A stretch of DNA of 64,000 bases from contig JACEEZ010009499.1 of the NCBI GenBank assembly GCA_016584305.1, forward strand, positions 1 through 64,000, read 5' to 3'. Source of the DNA: Chionoecetes opilio. Lineage: Eukaryota > Arthropoda > Malacostraca > Decapoda > Majidae. This document shows, piece by piece, positions 58,655 through 64,000 of this stretch; positions within the stretch are counted from its first letter, which is position 1; every line of letters starts with the position of its first letter. The notes beneath the pieces are model-generated. The model saw nothing but the letters and a program-made list of their open reading frames with translations, had not been told where the DNA came from and did not search any database. The translations under genes and the position numbers were made by a program.

Positions 58655-60136
58655 GGCCCCCAGTGCGCCAGATGGGGAGCAGCCAAAATTTCCCTATATT
58701 CACCTAAAAATTTCCCTGTTTACTCTTTTTTTTCCCCTGTCGCCTCTATTCAACTTTTCCGCCGCATTGCACAATTTGAAAGGGGAAAACGGGGGGGCCT
58801 GTACCCCTTCTTTCAGCCTTTTAAAAAGGGGGGGTCCTCTCCCTTTTTCCTCTTTATCTTTGGGTGTATGATGGCTTTTCCTCTTGTATGATCGAGACAG
58901 TGTCGCACTCGGGGGTTCTCTCCAAAATTTCCTTCCTTGTAAAAATAGAATCCCCACTAGGTCTTTAAAAAATTATTCAGGTTCTAGAGATCGATTTCCT
59001 TACTCTAACTTGATTTGGTCCCCTTATGTTCACTATGTCTTAAACACTCTAACCCCACCAAAAACTATTGTTTCAGTAACAAAATAAAAAATCAGGCCGA
59101 AAAGGCAATCGCCGGGTGGCGGAAAATGTTACCATTCAGCGGCTACGAGAAATCTGGCGGTTTACTATTACCTATACTGGGTGGCGAATAAAAATTTTTT
59201 TCTTTCCCCCCCCCCCCGAAAAATATTTTAGGGTGGCCCCATGGCGAGTATAGATAACTCGCTTTAGTCTGTCTCAGCTGTAGTCATGTCACCCATAACA
59301 CAGTAACAAAATTTTCAGAACTTCCAAACGTCAATCGCACGGAAGCTTTTCCGGAATGAAATGAACCCCTGGGATTCTGAATGGACCCTAAACACGTACT
59401 GTACTGACCAGATAAAAGACGAAGGTAACTCACCTCCCCGGGCGTCGAGGCCAGTCAGTCCCCTTTTGTCGCATGACTCAAAAGGGTACGCGCCAACGGC
59501 GCCCCCGTTTTAAATAGTTTATGGCCTCACTCAGCCTCACCGCCCACCCGATACCCCACCCGCCCTACAAAACCTCCCCCCCTTCTCTCTCTCTTTTCCC
59601 CTCCTCTTCTCTCTCTCCCTTTCTTCCCCCTCCCCCTTTTTCCTTTTAGAATTTTCTGGAAGAAGGGGGGGGGGGGGAAAAGAATTTTGTGCCCAAAAGT
59701 GGGGGGGGGGGAAAAGAAAATTTTTTCCCCCGACATGCAAGGGAAACTTATTTTCTTTTTCTTTGACACCCTCCCTTTTCCCACCTTTTCCTCTCCCATC
59801 CCCCCCCTCCTCCCCTCCCCCTTAATTTTTCCTTTATGCATTTGTTTAATTTTTATTGAGGGATTTAGGGGAAAAAAAGGGAAAGGGAGTTAAATTCTGC
59901 TCACCGGGGGGAACTGAAGAACCCCGGAAAGGCCGGCGGCGTCGCTTTTCGGGACAAAATTTTTTTCCCCTCTCCCCTTCCTTTTCTTTGTTTTTGAATA
60001 TCAAAAATTTATATTTCTCCCCTATTTTTAGAATTTCCCTTAATTTTGTATATTTTTTTTTTCTTTCCCCCTTTTTCCCCTTTGTGACCGAAATTTCCCT
60101 TAAAAGGGGGCATTTCCCTGCATCTGGCAGCACTGC
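58655..60136. mobile_element. CAGTGCTGCCAGAT-ended TIR element, copy 2, complete (hAT-like)
   Basis: The left end CAGTGCGCCAGATGGGGAG and right end ATCTGGCAGCACTG are inverted repeats. Outside them stand host phrases related to TGACGCC (left, clearer in copy 1) and TGAACGCC (right). The uninterrupted host reads GAGACTGACGCCGCGAAGCG, so the insertion duplicated about 8 bases. No transposase seen; CT-rich blocks near 59,575-59,640 and 59,760-59,825. Confidence 0.7.
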
Positions 60137-61600
60137 AGTGAACGCCGCGAAGCGCCTTTGTTTCGGTAAAAAAAAAAAAACGTTAGCCGTGGTACGGCTA
60201 TCATATGAGGCTGCGGAAAATGGGGGGAAACAATGTTTCTAAAAATCTCAAGAACCAATTAGCTACGAAAAACGTTATGGGGTGCAAAAAAAATCCAGAT
60301 TTCAACAGGCTTCCCTGTGGTATAAGCAGATTTAAATTCCCTTGATAAATGACCGAATTAAGTTTGTTTTGAGGGGATATTACCCGAAAAATATTTTCCA
60401 GAAAAACAAGGGAAATTGCATCATGCGTTAAAACTCTTGCAAATAAGAAATCTACATTTTTTAAAGTGGAATACGATTTTCCCGGGAGAAGACCTCTCCA
60501 TCAAGAAAATAGCAATATGTTAGACGAATGAAAGATAGATGTATGGTGCATCAATAAGCTCTGGTCATTGAACGGCACATGGATGCGCAAAATATAAAAC
60601 TATATCTAAAATCTGTATAAAAAAAAAAAACGGCATATGCTTAGGGTAGATCTAGTTGAGCTCACAAAAAGTATTCATGCCATTTTTGGTCTAGGGTCAA
60701 TAATTTCAGTAAAAATGGGGAAATGCAATAAGGTATGTTTTTGACCATTTTAAGCTGAAAACAATTTGGTTTTGGGTTGGTTGAGTTTTATTGTCATACA
60801 GACGTAAAAATGATCTCTGCACCAATTGTACATCTTGCGAAGAACACTATCAATTGTTCTATATATTTTTTTTCGCAGAACCCTGCAAGTCAAAACACAG
60901 TTTTGAAGTTTTTTTTATAGTAAGGAACGCATTTCCCGTATAATACGGAGAAGTCAAAGAAGCAAAGTACCTCCAAAAATCCTGCTCTACATTCGTTCCC
61001 AAATCCGCTCTCAGTCCAGTATTTAGACCAGTATTTCCCAACCTTTTGGAAATTTAAGGATTCTAGGGGGTAAATTTATACTGAGCTACATCTAATTACA
61101 AGTCATCAGAAAAGAAATTTCTTAGAATGCGGCTATTGACTTTTCTTCAAGTAAATATAGATATAGAGGATAGTGTCTATATACTTGTGTTATAAAGCAA
61201 GAAAATGTTGTGCTTTAGCTACTTTTTTCCTTGTCCACATGCATGGGGGAAATCCAGATGGTTGAACTGGTTGCAGGGGTAAACAACAGAAAACAGGTAG
61301 GGATGCACTGATTTAGACCGCAAAATACAAAAACTGTTTGTGCACGGATACTGTGTGTAGCGTGCATACTGTAACCTACATTTTTACACACTTTATAATG
61401 TAAAATGTTTTACATACACACACGGGGATATGTAGTAGCAGTACCCGATGGATGGATTGGTTACGAGGAGGCCGACAAATATAACTCGTCACAGGCAGCC
61501 TCTGTCTCTGACTTCTTACTCTTGTCTCTGTCTTCTACTGGAATAGTGACACTATTTCTTACGGCGTCAGTCTTCCGAACCCATCCAGTTGAAAAATGCA
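60137..61600 (+). repeat. Clean single copy of the host repeat found in the 5-kb tandem units
   Basis: Starts GAACGCCGCGAAGCGCC and runs through ACGTTAGCCGTGG, GGCTTCCCTGTGGTATAAGC, 'acctctccatcaagaaaat', CATTGAACGGCACATGGATG and TACCCGATGGATGGATTGG to CGGCGTCAGTCTTCCGAACC. It serves as the reference for the smoothed copies at 46,010-47,560 and 51,050-52,590. No coding region or known family was recognised. Confidence 0.75.
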
Positions 61601-61619
61601 AAAAAGGTCCCATCAGAGC

Positions 61620-61765
61620 TCACGTTCGCCAGGCTATTCCAATACTTCTCCTACGCCAGCCCTGGGGAGCAGCGCCTGGCGGAGCGCTCGTGACGTTTAA
61701 AAGTAAGAAATCGCGGAGCGCCTGGCGAACGCTTTCACCAGCACTGGCGAAAGATTTTAAAAGTA
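61620..61765. repeat. Short inverted-repeat block (CGTTCGCCAGGC)
   Basis: ACGTTCGCCAGGC near 61,622 and GCCTGGCGAACG near 61,719 are perfect inverted repeats. Further GCGCCTGGCGGAGCGC and CTGGCGAAAG repeats lie between and after. It resembles a small MITE or hairpin; the ends are not delimited. Confidence 0.5.
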
Positions 61766-61839
61766 CGGCCCTCAGCTCATTGCCGCTGCTCCCTTACCTC
61801 ACGGCTCATATCTCTGATACTCCTAACTTCTCATACCAG

Positions 61840-61960
61840 AGGCTGTCATCCTAACTATCATCATCCGCTTATCTCATCACACTCTCTATCCTCTACTGGA
61901 ATATTCGTGGCATCCGCTCCCATATACCGTTTCCCACATAAAGGAGATTTTTGTCCCCTT
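61840..61960 (+). mobile_element. Possible LINE endonuclease start fragment
   Basis: The frame reads LSILYWNIRGIRSHIPF, like the N-terminal beta strand of LINE apurinic endonucleases (WNIRGL-type). The match is short and stops follow. Confidence 0.4.
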
Positions 61961-62400
61961 ATTTCGTGTTTTTGACTGTGACTTTGTGTTGTGTTGGGCG
62001 GAGCAAGTGGCGCGTGTATTTCGTGCAGCGTCAGTCACTTTTGTCTGTGGGTAGTATAATTGGGGTTAAGCCGTGCACAGCAAAAATGTTTCCTTGCAGC
62101 CTTTCCCCGTCTCCCCATAGCCCTGGCCTTATTTGGGTGACGAATTTTGAGAGGGGTGTTTTGCCCCCCCCCCCATCTTTTTCAATAGGATAAACCCAAA
62201 GGGGGAAATACGGTTTTCCCGGGGAAAGGGGTTATTGATTGATTCAAGGAAAAGGACATTGAGGTGAGGGGGCGGCGGACTCTCGCAGAAAGTAAACAAA
62301 CGCTTTCAACTGTTTTCCCCCCGGGACTGTTGTCGGGTGCCAACACTTAAATTACTTTTTGGGGTTAAATGTTCTCCAAGACAGACAGACACCCTAAAAT
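61960..62400. other. Gene-free stretch, nothing recognised
   Basis: Partly smoothed after 62,150. No feature supported. Confidence 0.5.
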
Positions 62401-62996
62401 GGTACTCAGTAAATGCTTACTACAGTAATATTTCCTGAAGCCTCATTCTGCTTGAACTTGCTTTTTTTTTCATGAAAAGAGAATTTTTAAAGTTTGGTTT
62501 TTTAAAATATTCAATTGTTTTGCAAATTTTTTCCCAAAGTGCAACAAATAAAATGATAAATTCATTTTTCTATTGGGGAATTTTTGTTTCGTTGTTGTAT
62601 TGGGGGTATTCTAAATTTTCCCCCCAAAAAAAGCACAGGAATTTTTCGGTATAGGGATAATCTTCAGGCTAAAAGTGCAAGGATTAAAAGCCCGAGAGAC
62701 AGGTTTTGGGTGAGCTTTTTAAAAAACTCCCCATTGGGCGTGTGTTTCTGTTTACCTTTTTGGGTTTAGGAAACATTCTCCCCATAACTTCCTCGCAATC
62801 TTACTTTGAGATAAGCATGTTTTTTATAGGGAGGGGGAGAGACAAGTTTTACGTCCGCCACCCCTTCTTTCCCCTTGTGATCTGCATCGCCTCTGTTCTT
62901 CCTTGCCGCGGACACTTTAATGCAGATTTGGCTTTTGTTGAAGTTAAAGCGTGGGGGTGGTTAGGTTAGTTAGTGAGTCTAAGGTGGGGCTAGGTT
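62400..62996 (+). repeat. Dispersed repeat: 5' part paralogous to 3,490, 3' part to 35,529
   Basis: 62,400-62,735 matches 3,490-3,790 and 62,736-62,996 matches 35,529-35,793, so this is the longest copy of one repeat family. At 62,985 it shows AAGGTGGGGCTAGG, corresponding to the hAT target at 35,786. Confidence 0.65.
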
Positions 62997-63524
62997 TTTA
63001 AATTTTTATACTTATACCTCCTTCCTAATAAAAAAGTCTTATTCTCCGAAGTATGATTTGTGACGAAAGTTTATAGAGAGAAAGTTTCTTAGAATCCCAA
63101 TAAGGTGAAAAGAAAACCACACTCCAAAATTTTAGCCCTTCCCCCCTTCTTGTGCCTTTTAGCTGATGATCAAAAACTTTCGGCTTTTAAATCTCCCCTT
63201 TTTTATCCTTTCATCGGGAATAAAACACTCTGTATTCCCCAAAAATAATAATATGCGTAAAAAAATATTTAAAATATCTGTTATTTTTCGAAGCGTGTTT
63301 AATCATGTATTTAAGTTTTTTTTTTGGCGAATTGAAATTAATCAAAGTTGACGTCCCAAAAATACTGTTTCATGGCAACGTTGTACCGTTCTAACACTAT
63401 ATCGCCATCACTGCCCCCACTAATTCGCCAGGGCCAATATATTTCAATTTTTTCATCCTACGCCCTTGTATGTGCCCCCTGAAGATGTGCACGTATTTTT
63501 TTATTATTTTATGTACATCACACT
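62997..63524. other. Gene-free AT-rich stretch, nothing recognised
   Basis: No repeat pairing or coding signal was found. Confidence 0.5.
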
Positions 63525-63905
63525 AAGGGGCCTCTTCCATTTGCGACAAACAGGAACCAGTTCACGGAACCCAAAAATTCAGGCTTCCATTTGCGCCGAA
63601 AACCTGGGTCCGAGGCGACGCGCGTAGTGACTCAGCAAAATCCTTGAACTTTATCTACTCACATAGGGAGGTGGGTAGCCTGGGTAGAGTTTTCAGTTCA
63701 TAACATACAAAGGCCACCTTGGGCCCTATTTCTCTTATCGTGGAGGGTTTTCCGCATGCACGAGTCGGAGAGGATATCAGACAGGCCTACAAAGGGGCAC
63801 TGGTAGAGGCCATGCGGTCCCGCGATCTTAAACTTGATATGATCCCTTCACATCACAGTTGAGTTACCACTTTTAATCTCTCTCTCTCTCTCTCTCTCGT
63901 CTCTC
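63525..63905 (+). repeat. Dispersed repeat, clean copy of 8,855-9,270
   Basis: See landmarks at 8,855. Contains AACCTGGGTCCGAGGCGACG, GATATCAGACAGGCCTAC and GCGATCTTAAACTTGATATG, ending in a CT microsatellite. Confidence 0.75.
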
Positions 63906-63931
63906 CCCTTTTCTCTCTCCCCTCCTCTTCT

Positions 63932-63978
<47 letters not shown>
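63878..63978. repeat. (CT)n microsatellite
   Basis: Long CT dinucleotide runs with a few CCCC and TTTT breaks. Confidence 0.95.
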
Positions 63979-63981
<3 letters not shown>

Positions 63982-64000
63982 GCCTCGCCAGCTGAGTTTG

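Larger units (their letters stand above)
42090..60120. other. Homopolymer-smoothed block 2 (probable low-quality consensus)
   Basis: From about 42,090, in the middle of the RTE LINE, the sequence turns into short homopolymer runs. For example, a GC-rich coding stretch becomes strings of CCCC and GGGG. Related repeats at 60,140-61,600 are clean, while three copies within this block are smoothed at different positions. Open frames here are not reliable. Confidence 0.7.

Noticed and set aside
44260..60140. Possible endogenous viral insertion (for example a nimavirus-like block)
   Set aside because: Large multicopy blocks raised the idea, but the only recognisable coding is hAT transposase and the ends behave like transposons. 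No viral protein was recognised.

Overview
This window reads as nuclear DNA of a repeat-rich arthropod, most likely a decapod crustacean. There are spliced exons, C2H2 zinc-finger genes with poly(A) signals, no operons, LINE fragments of kinds common in decapod genomes, a tRNA-derived SINE, and long CT, AT and CA tracts. No rRNA gene, free-standing tRNA, CRISPR array or recognisable virus was seen. The species call is inference from repeat style.

Layout. 1-480: 3' end of a C2H2 zinc-finger gene. 480-12,600: gene-free repeats, mostly in a 'homopolymer-smoothed' state that looks like unpolished consensus. 12,600-15,800: LINE remnants, a 41-bp minisatellite and AT tracts. 15,990-21,548: a three-exon gene for a zeste-like Myb/SANT DNA-binding protein with a C-terminal coiled coil; intron 1 holds a SINE and minisatellite, intron 2 holds a 1.6-kb TIR element with a TTA target duplication. 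21,940-25,320: a LINE RT fragment and, on the minus strand, a broken HARBI1-like (PIF/Harbinger) transposase. 25,300-31,750: AT-rich repeats, MITEs and a 300-bp palindrome. 31,900-34,740: two zinc-finger gene copies facing each other tail to tail as a large inverted repeat. 35,529-38,473: a complete but decayed hAT element (BED finger to C-terminal dimerisation domain) with TIRs and an 8-bp target duplication. 38,676-42,426: an RTE-type LINE split by a hAT-like non-autonomous element and a 486-bp TIR element. 44,260-56,030: about 2.3 copies of a 5.0-kb tandem unit that carries a second hAT element. 56,030-60,140: two copies of another TIR element nested in the same host repeat. 60,137-64,000: cleaner copies of repeats that also occur earlier.

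Taken together, the best candidates for a working or recently working system are the zeste-like Myb gene and the HARBI1-like transposase lying tail to tail within 10 kb, with a PIF-like non-autonomous element inside the Myb gene. PIF/Harbinger transposons are known to need both a DDE transposase and a Myb-like partner. The transposase here is broken, so any activity would be past or supplied in trans. The most important caution is data quality: about half the window (roughly 1.25-12.6 kb and 42.1-60.1 kb) shows base changes that lengthen homopolymers. One LINE passes from clean to smoothed in mid-element near 42,100, so frame breaks there should not be read as biology.
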